Origin: Chitinophaga ginsengisegetis
GTDB lineage: Bacteria > Bacteroidota > Bacteroidia > Chitinophagales > Chitinophagaceae
Direction of reading: 5' to 3'
Assembly (NCBI RefSeq): GCF_900168065.1
Contig: NZ_FUZZ01000001.1
Span: 1,488,001 to 1,552,000, forward strand
DNA: 64,000 nt
Shown here: positions 1 to 8,780 of the stretch, in pieces
How the letters are laid out: the number at the start of each line of letters is the position of its first letter
Position numbering within the stretch: position 1 is the first letter of the stretch
Program-made: the position numbers and the translations under genes
The notes under the pieces: model-generated
Seen by the model: the letters and a program-made list of their open reading frames with translations, nothing else
Told to the model about the DNA's origin: nothing
The model's database searches: none

Positions 1-2
1 GA

Positions 3-1436
3 TTGGCCAATGAAGATCTGCCTGCCGGTGAACTCATCACCACCCGGAATATACGCCATGCCTCCGGCCAGTTCAGCGTGAGCGGCGAGCGCCACGCTGA
101 ATGGACACCACCGGATACATCTCCCTGGAAAAACCGCACCTTTATGGGCTATCCCCGCAAAGATGGCCGCGTAGGCACCGGTAATTACTGGGTAATTATT
201 CCGCTGGTGTTCTGCGAAAACCGCAACGTACAGCTGCTGCATGAAATGCTGGTAAAAGAACTCGGCTACCGGGAACCCTCTCCCTATGAATCCATGCTGC
301 AACAATTGCTGCGGGACTTCCGGCAGGATCATTCCGCCGCTACGGCCACGCTTACGCTGCCCACCCGTACCTTCCCCAACATTGATGGCATTAAACTGCT
401 CACGCACACCATGGGCTGCGGCGGCACCAAAGACGATGCACGTACACTCTGCGGATTACTGGCGGGCTACATCACCCATCCAAATGTGGCCGGCGCTACG
501 GTGCTGAGCCTCGGATGCCAGAACGCACAGATCAGCATTCTTAAAGAAGAAATTGAAAAACGCTCGCCGGGCTTCGACAGAACCGTTATCTATCTCGAAC
601 AGCAACAGGTAGGTTCCGAAAAAGAACTGATGACGCAGGCGCTGCAACAAACCTTTGAAGGACTAACACAGGCCAACAACTGGCAGCGGCAACCCGCACC
701 ACTCAGCAAACTATGTATTGGTATGGAGTGCGGCGGCTCCGACGGGTTCTCCGGCATCTCCGCCAATCCGGCGGTAGGCAAGGTAGCCGATATCCTGGTA
801 GCATTGGGTGGTTCGGTGATCCTATCGGAATTCCCGGAACTATGCGGTGTGGAACAGGAACTGAGCGATCGATGCGTTACTACGGACATGGCTGCACGCT
901 ATGTGCAGCTGATGCGCGATTACGCCAGCAGAGCGGAAGCTGTAGGCTCCGGCTTCGACTCCAACCCTTCTGCCGGTAACATCCGCGATGGCTTGATTAC
1001 AGACGCTATCAAATCGGCGGGCGCAGCCAAAAAAGGCGGCTCCTCTCCTGTAACAGATGTAATAGATTATCCCGGATGGGTGCAACGTTCGGGTCTTGCC
1101 CTGCTATGTACACCCGGCAGCGATGTGGAATCCACTACAGCGGAAGTGGGAGCAGGCGCTAACATTGTACTGTTTACCACCGGCCTCGGCACGCCTACCG
1201 GCAACCCCGTTACACCGGTCGTTAAACTATCTACCAACACTATACTCGCCCGCAAGATGCATGATATCATTGACCTTGATACCGGCACCATCATCAACGG
1301 AGAAGAAACCATTGACGAAGTAGCCGCGCGTATCATGGAAATGGTGATAGACACTGCCAGCGGCAACTACCAGACAAAAGCACAGGTACTCGGACAGGAT
1401 GATTTTATTCCCTGGAAAAGAGGTGTATCATTATAG
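3..1436 (+). CDS. uxaA: Altronate dehydratase family protein (UxaA C-terminal part), cut by left edge
   Basis: The reading frame is open from the left edge, so the real start and the N-terminal SAF domain lie outside the window; about 477 residues remain. Enzymes of this family remove water from an aldonate such as D-altronate to give a 2-keto-3-deoxy acid, in the cytoplasm. The visible part carries the family's large C-terminal domain: a GYPRKDGRVGTGNYW segment near its start, the cysteine-rich THTMGCGGTKDD and MECGGSDGFSGISANP segments, and the conserved end with GTPTGNPVTPVVK. It is first of four closely spaced + strand genes that look like one operon. Substrate is uncertain: altronate is the family default, but fuconate- or arabinonate-type substrates also fit the FucP and FAH-fold neighbours. 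Confidence 0.9.
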   Translation: MANEDLPAGELITTRNIRHASGQFSVSGERHAEWTPPDTSPWKNRTFMGYPRKDGRVGTGNYWVIIPLVFCENRNVQLLHEMLVKELGYREPSPYESMLQQLLRDFRQDHSAATATLTLPTRTFPNIDGIKLLTHTMGCGGTKDDARTLCGLLAGYITHPNVAGATVLSLGCQNAQISILKEEIEKRSPGFDRTVIYLEQQQVGSEKELMTQALQQTFEGLTQANNWQRQPAPLSKLCIGMECGGSDGFSGISANPAVGKVADILVALGGSVILSEFPELCGVEQELSDRCVTTDMAARYVQLMRDYASRAEAVGSGFDSNPSAGNIRDGLITDAIKSAGAAKKGGSSPVTDVIDYPGWVQRSGLALLCTPGSDVESTTAEVGAGANIVLFTTGLGTPTGNPVTPVVKLSTNTILARKMHDIIDLDTGTIINGEETIDEVAARIMEMVIDTASGNYQTKAQVLGQDDFIPWKRGVSL

Positions 1437-1468
1437 TTCATTTTCTATCACGCTAAATTGCCATCGTT

Positions 1469-2701
1469 ATGAAATCTATCCTTCTCTCCGGTTGTATTGC
1501 TGCAGCGCTTTTTGGCTGTAACGGTGCCGGACCAACGAAAGAACCCAACAATATGAAGCCTTCAAATTTTGGTGAAGATGTAACCTTTTTACAGCAACAT
1601 CTGAAAAATGTAGTGGTATTGAAAAATGGCAGCGACAGTGGCCGGCTGGTGGTTACCGGCGACTACCAGGCGCGTGTAATGACCAGCACCACCGGGGGTG
1701 ATAAAGGAAAGAGTTTTGGCTGGATCAATTACAACCTGGTGTCATCACAGCAATACGCACCGCATATCAATGCCTTTGGCGGCGAAGAACGTTTCTGGCT
1801 GGGACCGGAAGGCGGACAATACGCACTCTTCTTCCCACCGGGAAAACCTTTCGACTTTGCCAACTGGCAAACACCCGGCCTGATAGATACCGCACATTAT
1901 ACGGTAACTGCACAATCGGAGAACAGCATCACCTATCAGCAGGACGGAACAATTCAAAACTATAAAGGCAGTGCTTTTCACTTGCAGATCAACAGAACCA
2001 TCCGCCTGTTGAACAACGCGGACATTGTTTCCAGTATTGGGTTTGCACTACCCGCTGGTATCAGCAGTGTGGCCTATGAAACAGATAACACCATTACCAA
2101 CAAAGGCGACAGCAGCTGGCAGGAGGAAAACGGGTTGTTAAGTATCTGGCTGTTAGGCATGTTTAAACCATCTGATCAAACGGCTATTGTAGCGCCTTTC
2201 AGACCAGGGCCTGACGCTAAACAACATATTACAGACGACTATTTTGGAAAGATCCCAGCGCAGAATTTACAGTTAAAAGACAGCCTGCTGCTATTCCGTG
2301 CAGATGGAAAGTCGCGCGGCAAACTGGGCCTCTCCCCACTCGTAGCTAAAAAAGGTGCGGGTAGTATTGACCTTGAAAACAACACGCTCACCGTACTACT
2401 CTATGACGTAGTACCACAGGGCCGATATGTAAATTCAAAATGGGAATTGCAGAAAGAACCTTTCAAAGGTGATGCGGTGAATTGCTACAATGATGGGCCA
2501 CTTGCCGACGGCACACAAATGGGTCCCTTCTATGAAGTAGAATCCTCTTCCGATGCGCGCGCGCTGAAAGCAGGCGAATCGCTCCGTTACCGGCAAACCA
2601 CGCTGCACTTTGAAGGCGACCGTAAAGCATTGCAGGTGCTGGCCATGCAACTGTGGCAGCTCCCACTGGAAGACGTACAACATTTTCTTACCAACAAATA
2701 A
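1469..2701 (+). CDS. Lipoprotein of unknown function in sugar-acid operon (DUF6786-like)
   Basis: This 410-residue protein starts with a lipoprotein signal peptide whose lipobox is LFGC (Cys17), so it is predicted to be anchored in a membrane, facing periplasm or outside. The rest is beta-rich with a GGEERFWLGPEGGQ segment near residue 105 and no catalytic motif I can name. It resembles the family I know as DUF6786; the beta-sandwich look and the sugar context make an aldose-epimerase-like fold possible, but that is inference. It follows the dehydratase by 32 bases and precedes the FAH-fold gene by 6 bases, so it is co-transcribed with sugar-acid enzymes despite being exported. Confidence 0.75.
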   Translation: MKSILLSGCIAAALFGCNGAGPTKEPNNMKPSNFGEDVTFLQQHLKNVVVLKNGSDSGRLVVTGDYQARVMTSTTGGDKGKSFGWINYNLVSSQQYAPHINAFGGEERFWLGPEGGQYALFFPPGKPFDFANWQTPGLIDTAHYTVTAQSENSITYQQDGTIQNYKGSAFHLQINRTIRLLNNADIVSSIGFALPAGISSVAYETDNTITNKGDSSWQEENGLLSIWLLGMFKPSDQTAIVAPFRPGPDAKQHITDDYFGKIPAQNLQLKDSLLLFRADGKSRGKLGLSPLVAKKGAGSIDLENNTLTVLLYDVVPQGRYVNSKWELQKEPFKGDAVNCYNDGPLADGTQMGPFYEVESSSDARALKAGESLRYRQTTLHFEGDRKALQVLAMQLWQLPLEDVQHFLTNK

Positions 2702-2707
2702 TTCCAA

Positions 2708-3568
2708 ATGAATAGTATCCGCATTTATAAAACCACTACCACTTTACTCATCGCCTACCAGGAACAATACTATACCATTATTGCAGGCTGGAATGAATTC
2801 GTAAACAGGGAAGGCTTGTACCAGTGTGTGGTGGAGGATCTGAAAGGATTATCACCCATCGAAAAATCTGCTGCTGAAAAAATACTGGCAACATCGCTGC
2901 AGCCTCCTATCGGTTCACAGGAAGTATGGGCAGCCGGTGTTACTTACTACCGGAGCCGTACCGCCCGCATGGAAGAATCAGAAGTATCCGGCGGCGCCAC
3001 TTTTTATGACAAGGTATATGTAGCCGAACGCCCGGAGTTATTCTTCAAAGCTACGCCACACCGCGTATCTGGCCATGGACAAACGGTGTACATCCGCGAA
3101 GATTCCTCCTGGGATGTGCCGGAACCGGAGCTTACTTTGTTTATCAGCAGCAAAGGCATTATTGAAGGTTATTCCATAGGCAACGACATGAGTTCGCGCA
3201 GCATTGAAGGGGAAAACCCTTTATATCTGCCGCAGGCAAAAGTATACGAGAAATGCGCCGGGCTTGGTCCCTGCCTGATGGTGCCCGACAAGCCGATTCC
3301 TGCAGACACCCTCATCCGCATGTCCATCTACCGGAACAATGAAGTACAGTATTCCGATAGCGTGCCTATCAGCCAGATGAAACGCAGTCACCAGGAGCTG
3401 GTGGACTTTTTATACCGTGGCTGTGCTTTCCCGGATGGCTGTTTCCTCATGACCGGCACCTGCCTGGTACCGGACAATAGTTTCACGTTACAGGACAACG
3501 ACCGGGTAGAAATTAGTATAGACCATATAGGACAGCTGGTGAATGAAGTACAGACTTACCGCTTATAA
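2708..3568 (+). CDS. Fumarylacetoacetate hydrolase family enzyme
   Basis: This 286-residue cytoplasmic protein has the FAH fold in its C-terminal two thirds. The metal-binding acidic cluster is visible as [13 protein letters not shown] (E-x-E) and a following [14 protein letters not shown] segment. Family members act on 2-keto-3-deoxy or 2,4-diketo-3-deoxy sugar acids, as hydrolases or dehydratases (for example 2-keto-3-deoxy-arabinonate dehydratase or diketo-deoxy-fuconate hydrolase). Placed after a UxaA-type dehydratase, it most likely takes the next step on the 2-keto-3-deoxy acid. The exact reaction cannot be read from the sequence. Confidence 0.85.
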   Translation: MNSIRIYKTTTTLLIAYQEQYYTIIAGWNEFVNREGLYQCVVEDLKGLSPIEKSAAEKILATSLQPPIGSQEVWAAGVTYYRSRTARMEESEVSGGATFYDKVYVAERPELFFKATPHRVSGHGQTVYIREDSSWDVPEPELTLFISSKGIIEGYSIGNDMSSRSIEGENPLYLPQAKVYEKCAGLGPCLMVPDKPIPADTLIRMSIYRNNEVQYSDSVPISQMKRSHQELVDFLYRGCAFPDGCFLMTGTCLVPDNSFTLQDNDRVEISIDHIGQLVNEVQTYRL

Positions 3569-3583
3569 CTAAAAAATATCCTT

Positions 3584-4876
3584 ATGAATTCCACTGCAGC
3601 CGTCAAACAAACAGCGCCCGCGTCTTCTACATCTCGCCAGCTAAAACTCGCCACTGTACTTATTATCAGCCTTTTCTTTTTGTGGGCGCTCACCGGTAAT
3701 CTTATTCCTGTGTTGATACCGCATCTGCGGAAAGCCTGTCAGCTGAATGATTTCCAGTCGGCTTTTATTGACGCCGCCTACTGGATCAGCTATTTCTTTT
3801 TTGCCTTGCCGGCAGCCTGGGTGATGCGCAAGTGGAGTTATAAAACCGGTATCATCACGGGTTTGCTTATTGCAGCCGCAGGCGCCGTCCTGTTCTTTCC
3901 CGCCGCAGAGCTACGTTCTTTTGGCTTGTTTCTTTTTGCCTTGTTCCTCGTGGCAGCCGGTATGACGATCCTGGAAACCGCTGCCAATCCATATATCACC
4001 ATTATGGGTACGCCGGAAACGGCGGTACAGCGACTCAATTTTGCACAGGCATTTAATGGCCTGGGCGCCTTTGTGGCGGCTTTCTTCCTGAGTAAAGTGA
4101 TCCTTTCAGGGAAGGAACTCACCGCAGCGCAAAGCAGCAGCATGTCGCCCGAAGCATTGAACCAATACCTGCTCACGGAAGCGCGTTCTGTGCAGGTTCC
4201 TTACCTCGCCATTGCAGGCGTATTGCTGCTCACGGCATTATTATTCCGGTTAGTGCGCTTTCCTAAAATACAGGAAGAGCACAGCGGCGGACTGAGTATT
4301 AATCTTCGTGTATTCAGACACGTTCATTTCCGCTGGGGTGTGATTGCACAGTTCGCATATGTAGGTGCACAGGTATGCATCTCCAGTTTCTTTATCCGTT
4401 ACGCCGGCTACAGCGGGCATATGAAAGAGAAAGAGGCCACCACGTATTTAGGGCTGTTGCTGCTTTGCTTTATGACAGGCAGGTATGCGGGTACATTGTT
4501 CATGCGGAAAATAGCACCGCAACGATTGCTGTTGCTGTACAGTATCGCTTGTGTATTACTGCTGTGTTATAGTGTAGCCGTTGGCGGTAGAACGGGCGTT
4601 TACTTTTTACTGGCCGTGGAATTTTTTATGTCTATCATGTTCCCTACTATTTTTTCACTGGCTATCCGCGATCTTGGCAATGAAACCAAATCTGCCTCTG
4701 CTTTCCTGGTAATGTCCATAGTAGGCGGTGCATTGATACCACTGGCATTGGGCGCAGTGAGCTTCTACAGCAATGTGCAATTGGCATATACAGTACCGTT
4801 GGTTTGTTTTGCGGTAGTAGGTTACTATGCGTTAAAACGTGCAGCGCCGGTTACTGTGCAAGCAGTTCCGCAGTAG
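3584..4876 (+). CDS. fucP: Sugar MFS transporter, L-fucose:H+ symporter type (FucP family)
   Basis: A 430-residue inner-membrane protein with about twelve hydrophobic segments. The first helix region (LFFLWALTGNLIPVLIPHLRKAC) and the helix 4-5 motif ETAANPYITIMG with the following QRLNFAQAFNGLGAF are characteristic of the FucP/GluP sugar permease family. It would import a monosaccharide with protons. It is the last gene of the dehydratase operon, 15 bases after the FAH-fold gene, so its substrate is probably the sugar or deoxysugar that the operon oxidises. Its final 26 bases overlap the end of the convergent gene on the other strand. Confidence 0.9.
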   Translation: MNSTAAVKQTAPASSTSRQLKLATVLIISLFFLWALTGNLIPVLIPHLRKACQLNDFQSAFIDAAYWISYFFFALPAAWVMRKWSYKTGIITGLLIAAAGAVLFFPAAELRSFGLFLFALFLVAAGMTILETAANPYITIMGTPETAVQRLNFAQAFNGLGAFVAAFFLSKVILSGKELTAAQSSSMSPEALNQYLLTEARSVQVPYLAIAGVLLLTALLFRLVRFPKIQEEHSGGLSINLRVFRHVHFRWGVIAQFAYVGAQVCISSFFIRYAGYSGHMKEKEATTYLGLLLLCFMTGRYAGTLFMRKIAPQRLLLLYSIACVLLLCYSVAVGGRTGVYFLLAVEFFMSIMFPTIFSLAIRDLGNETKSASAFLVMSIVGGALIPLALGAVSFYSNVQLAYTVPLVCFAVVGYYALKRAAPVTVQAVPQ

Positions 4877-5930
4877 TTTTGCGGGTAAGACCAAAATATA
4901 TTTTCTGACCGGCATTATATTTTTCCCGTAATTCAAAGTTTTCGAAAGATGGGCCACCGGGTATATTTATGTATGCGTTTGGATCGGTGCTTCCACCGCT
5001 CCAGTATTTCGCCCGCCCGTTTACCCTGACCTGCAGCGAGCTATCGGCCTCACGGGCTTCTTTGCGCCAGTATTGTGTAAGTGTATAAAAGGGACGATAC
5101 CGCCAGCCCCAGTGAGCAGCATGTTGCTCATCTTCCGGCCAGGCGGCCAGCTCCTTCAGTGATTCATCGGGCTGCGCCATCACCAGGTAATCGCCGCTTT
5201 TATTGCGCAGCATTTGCTGCAACGGGTAAGGCGCTTTTTCTATGAAGCCGGTACCATTATACCCTCCATATAACGTTTTCGCATACACGATTTTATCTTT
5301 CAGGTATAATTTCCTCAGTCGCGCGTAGTTGCCCATTGTAGCAGTGATGCCGCAGCGCTCCATTGGCGTGCCGCCGGGCTGATCAAATACTTCTATGCAT
5401 ACTTCTTCCGGCCGCTGGCTGCTGATGCTCAGGCGGAGATAAGGACGGGCGCCGTTTTCAAATGTTTCCATGAAAACGTAAAAGCTGAGTGTGGTGTATT
5501 CCGGATGCTGCGCATCGGGATGTGAGAGCACGCCGCGGGTGCCGGCAGTGGCTGTAAAGCGGCCAGACTCAATGGTTTCGCTGGTCCACATCAACTTACC
5601 CCACTTTCCGTCTGCCCGTGAAGGCGATATTTCACTAAACTCTATTTTGCCATTCACCACCGGCTCTATAGCAATATAGTTGAGATGATAAATGATGCCC
5701 TTCCATTCATAACCGATGCGGAGCAGTCCACGGGGACCACCATCATTGCCGGGTCGCGGGCCCTCAATCGCCGCTGGCCACAACCCGATCACAATGCCAT
5801 TGCGGATTCCCCACAGCGGCGGTGCAGCGGTATTATCGGGTTGGATCCATTGCGGTTCCGCGGGTTGCTGAGCAGCGGCAGTGCTAACGGTAACGAGTAT
5901 ACTAAAAACCAGGGAGCGGTAAATGTTCAT
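4851..5930 (-). CDS. Uncharacterised secreted protein next to GH116
   Basis: A 359-residue protein with a signal peptide ending around AAAQQ (residues 1-21), so exported. I do not recognise a catalytic family. The mature part is rich in aromatic and beta-type sequence, with PPLWGIRNGIVIGLWPAAIEG near the start. It lies 10 bases after the GH116 gene and is surely co-transcribed with it, which suggests a role in handling the same glycan. Its 3' end overlaps the convergent fucP gene by 26 bases. Confidence 0.8.
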   Translation of the reverse strand: MNIYRSLVFSILVTVSTAAAQQPAEPQWIQPDNTAAPPLWGIRNGIVIGLWPAAIEGPRPGNDGGPRGLLRIGYEWKGIIYHLNYIAIEPVVNGKIEFSEISPSRADGKWGKLMWTSETIESGRFTATAGTRGVLSHPDAQHPEYTTLSFYVFMETFENGARPYLRLSISSQRPEEVCIEVFDQPGGTPMERCGITATMGNYARLRKLYLKDKIVYAKTLYGGYNGTGFIEKAPYPLQQMLRNKSGDYLVMAQPDESLKELAAWPEDEQHAAHWGWRYRPFYTLTQYWRKEAREADSSLQVRVNGRAKYWSGGSTDPNAYINIPGGPSFENFELREKYNAGQKIYFGLTRKTTAELLAQ

Positions 5931-5940
5931 CTGTTTTCAT

Positions 5941-8499
5941 TTAAGCCAATGGAATCGTTTTGCCTCCCACTATGGCGTGTACAGCCGGAATAGTACCATA
6001 GGCCACCGTTAAGGACGGCACTCCCTTCTTCCAGCTCACAGTACCAAAGCCCTTGTCGGTGGCCAGGAAGCTGCTGAAATCGCCGATCTTTGAATCGATG
6101 TGAATGGCTTTATCCACAGCATCGTAACGTACACCGGTAAGTCCCTGCAACAATCCGTAACTCGACATGGCGCGGGCATACCAATGACCGCATTCATATT
6201 CATTGAAAGGATTCCTGACGGTACCATCGTACCGCTCACGGCAGGTACGTACAATATCAAGCCCCTTTTCCACTTCTCCCTGGAACATCAGGTGGGAAGC
6301 CACCTGGTATTCGATACCGGTCCATACTTCATTGCTGTATACAAACGGGAGCGACAGCATCCCACCTTTGGGCCAGGAGCATAGCAGCAGTCCGCCTTCA
6401 TGCCCCAGTGCATAGGTAGAGCGTTGTGGGTTTTCGTGTTGCTGCAGATCTTTTTTAAGATTGTATTTATGTACTGCCAGCAAGTGGCTTTTTGTTTTGG
6501 CAGTATCAACGGGTTCCGGCAGGCCGCATACGCGGGCAATCCAGGAGCCCAGTACGCCATCAGAGAGGCATCCCGTGCCGTATTGGTATTTCGGTCCTTC
6601 CTTTTTCAGCAATGCCAGTGCTTCCGGTGAATATTGCGTGCTGAACGATTGGGCTTTTACCGGATCGGGTGCCTGCAGGTCGGTCCATTTTATTTGTTGT
6701 ATAAAATATTCACCGTTGTACAACTCCGTTTCCAGGTATTGCTTTCCTTTTGCATAAAGCGATTGATAGGCGCTCACATCTTCACCAAGCGCGCCGCCCA
6801 TTGCGGTGAATGCCGTGAGTGCACCGAGGTAGAAGCTGGTACACATACCGGTGGGCCCCCAGAATTCAATATCGTAGGTATTATGATGGGGTTCTTCCAC
6901 AATGCCTTTTCTTTTCGGATCCCAGGTGCGGATACAATAGTCCATGCTCACTTTCACCAGGGGGAACATTTGCTTCAGCCAGTCGTGATCTCCGCTGATG
7001 CGCCAGTCGCGGTACATTTTCATAATGCCGCCCAGCTGGCCGTCGGCGGCTGAATGGAAGTTATGCACCAGCGGCGAAATGGGGATATTGGCCCGGAAGC
7101 CCTGGTGTCCTTCCGTATTTTGATTTTCATGAAACTCTGTATGTCGTAAGCTCCTTTCCAGCGCAGGAAACAGGTGTGGTACTGCCTGTGCATAGTTCCA
7201 TACATGCGTACAGGTACCGTGGCAGCTGCCCCAGTTATCGCCGGAACCTTCCCAGCACCAGAAGCGGCCATCGTATTGCCGCATCACCGTAGCGGATTTT
7301 AAGATGGTGAGGTTGGCGGCTACTGCTTCCAGTACTTCCGGTGGCAGGGTGCTTTTATAAAAAGTATTTGTAAAAAGAGATGTTTGCCGGTGGAGTTCAT
7401 CATAGTGGCCGGACCAGTAAGCGGCTGCTTCTGTAATATCTTTAAACCGGCTGCTGTACCAGGGCTTGTAATACTTACCTGTGGCGGGAGTACCACCACC
7501 CGGACTATCACCTATATGCAGTTTGGAATCCGGCACATACCACGTCATCATAAGCCGGATCACCTTTTTTTCTCCGGGTTGCAAACGGAAGGGCACATAC
7601 AAAGATCCGCCCGGTGCGTCTTTCTCCACTGGTGCTGCATCACGTGTTTCGCCTGCTTTTACGGTATTCCATACCATCGTTAAGGGATCAAACCAGGCGC
7701 CGCGGAACCAGCAATGATCCACAATAGTGGAAGGCTCGGTGGTAAAGATGGCGAATGCTCCTTTCTTTTCCGGCGCATCGGGAATTGCTTCCTGCGATAA
7801 AACAAATCCCTGCGGCATGGCCGCTACACTATTCCCTTTATCTCCCTGCCGCATAAAGTTGCGGGCATGATAGGAAAAAATATATTCTTCCGGTTTAGTA
7901 CCGGTATTGGTAAACTGGTATTCCAGTGCGCCAAAGGGCATACTGGCATGATCTTCATCGCCCGGTGTAAAAGGGCTCCAGCCTTTTATACTCACCTGCA
8001 GGGGCAATGCGTTATCACGGAGACGGATATCCGCAAATGGGAAACGCGCGTTAAAAGTGGCTTCGTTAAAACGCGGCAGCCCCCAGGTAGCGCCGCCGGT
8101 ACCGCCTAACCCGGCATCACGTTGCCCGAACTTCTTCCAGTTGGGCACACTTCCTTCCAGTACCCTCGCCCCGTTGGGAACGCCTTTAATACTGATAGCG
8201 GCAAACATAGCCGGCTCGTAAAACATTTCGGGATTGTGGTGCACCGACATATGCGAAATAGCGCCCGTACCTTCCAGGCAAAACATGCCGGCGCCTATTC
8301 CTCCAACGGGGAAGGCTATACGGTTATTATACTTTCCGTTGTAGGCTTCATTAAAACGACGGTCGCCCGGCGCCTTCTTTTCCCCCGGCGCAGGCGTTTC
8401 TTCCTTTGCCGCCAATGCGATAGCAGGGATGGTTGCAGCGCCCAGATAGGCAACTGCAATATTTTTCAGAAAAAAACGCCGGTTGTTACTTTTTTTCAT
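5941..8499 (-). CDS. GH116 family glycoside hydrolase, exported
   Basis: An 852-residue enzyme with a twin-arginine-like leader (NNRRFFLKN then a hydrophobic stretch to about residue 30). The N-terminal beta domain (about 55-330) contains NRIAFPVGGIGAGMFCLEG, typical of the GH116 N-domain; the helical DUF608 catalytic domain follows. By comparison with known GH116 beta-glucosidases, E417 in WCWEG is the likely nucleophile and D543 in NTYDIEFWG the acid/base, with T541 also conserved. The family cleaves beta-glucosides, beta-xylosides or glucosylceramide; substrate here is unknown. It follows the SusD gene on the same strand but a strong terminator (8733-8754) lies between, so it may have its own promoter. 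Confidence 0.93.
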   Translation of the reverse strand: MKKSNNRRFFLKNIAVAYLGAATIPAIALAAKEETPAPGEKKAPGDRRFNEAYNGKYNNRIAFPVGGIGAGMFCLEGTGAISHMSVHHNPEMFYEPAMFAAISIKGVPNGARVLEGSVPNWKKFGQRDAGLGGTGGATWGLPRFNEATFNARFPFADIRLRDNALPLQVSIKGWSPFTPGDEDHASMPFGALEYQFTNTGTKPEEYIFSYHARNFMRQGDKGNSVAAMPQGFVLSQEAIPDAPEKKGAFAIFTTEPSTIVDHCWFRGAWFDPLTMVWNTVKAGETRDAAPVEKDAPGGSLYVPFRLQPGEKKVIRLMMTWYVPDSKLHIGDSPGGGTPATGKYYKPWYSSRFKDITEAAAYWSGHYDELHRQTSLFTNTFYKSTLPPEVLEAVAANLTILKSATVMRQYDGRFWCWEGSGDNWGSCHGTCTHVWNYAQAVPHLFPALERSLRHTEFHENQNTEGHQGFRANIPISPLVHNFHSAADGQLGGIMKMYRDWRISGDHDWLKQMFPLVKVSMDYCIRTWDPKRKGIVEEPHHNTYDIEFWGPTGMCTSFYLGALTAFTAMGGALGEDVSAYQSLYAKGKQYLETELYNGEYFIQQIKWTDLQAPDPVKAQSFSTQYSPEALALLKKEGPKYQYGTGCLSDGVLGSWIARVCGLPEPVDTAKTKSHLLAVHKYNLKKDLQQHENPQRSTYALGHEGGLLLCSWPKGGMLSLPFVYSNEVWTGIEYQVASHLMFQGEVEKGLDIVRTCRERYDGTVRNPFNEYECGHWYARAMSSYGLLQGLTGVRYDAVDKAIHIDSKIGDFSSFLATDKGFGTVSWKKGVPSLTVAYGTIPAVHAIVGGKTIPLA

Positions 8500-8732
8500 G
8501 TGGGTTTCAAATTTAAAACAGCCGGCAAGTGCCGCCCGTGCTGCGCTTTACAATAAAATCAACTATGGCTCTGCTGGTTTAACACTTCGTTTTTCATCGT
8601 TTCTCCGTGGATCATCTGATTTTGCTTACACGTTTAAGCAAAATAACAAGATTGAAACTAAAATAATTTATGATAGTATCCTAGCGTCTGGGGAAATTTT
8701 ATTTTGAAGGGGGAATGTAACCGCAAAAAAAA

Positions 8733-8754
8733 CGGGGATGAATATTCATCCCCG
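8733..8754 (-). terminator. Rho-independent terminator after SusC/SusD operon
   Basis: Positions 8733-8743 and 8744-8754 form a perfect 11-base inverted repeat (outer part CGGGGATG). On the - strand it is followed at once by eight T residues (A tract 8725-8732 on +). It sits 27 bases past the SusD stop codon and separates the SusCD operon from the GH116 gene. Confidence 0.85.
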
Positions 8755-8780
8755 CGATCAATCTACAACCAAAACAAGCC

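Noticed and set aside
8122..8556. 144-codon + strand frame across the GH116 start
   Set aside because: Mostly antisense to GH116 and its leader; arginine-rich and without family features.
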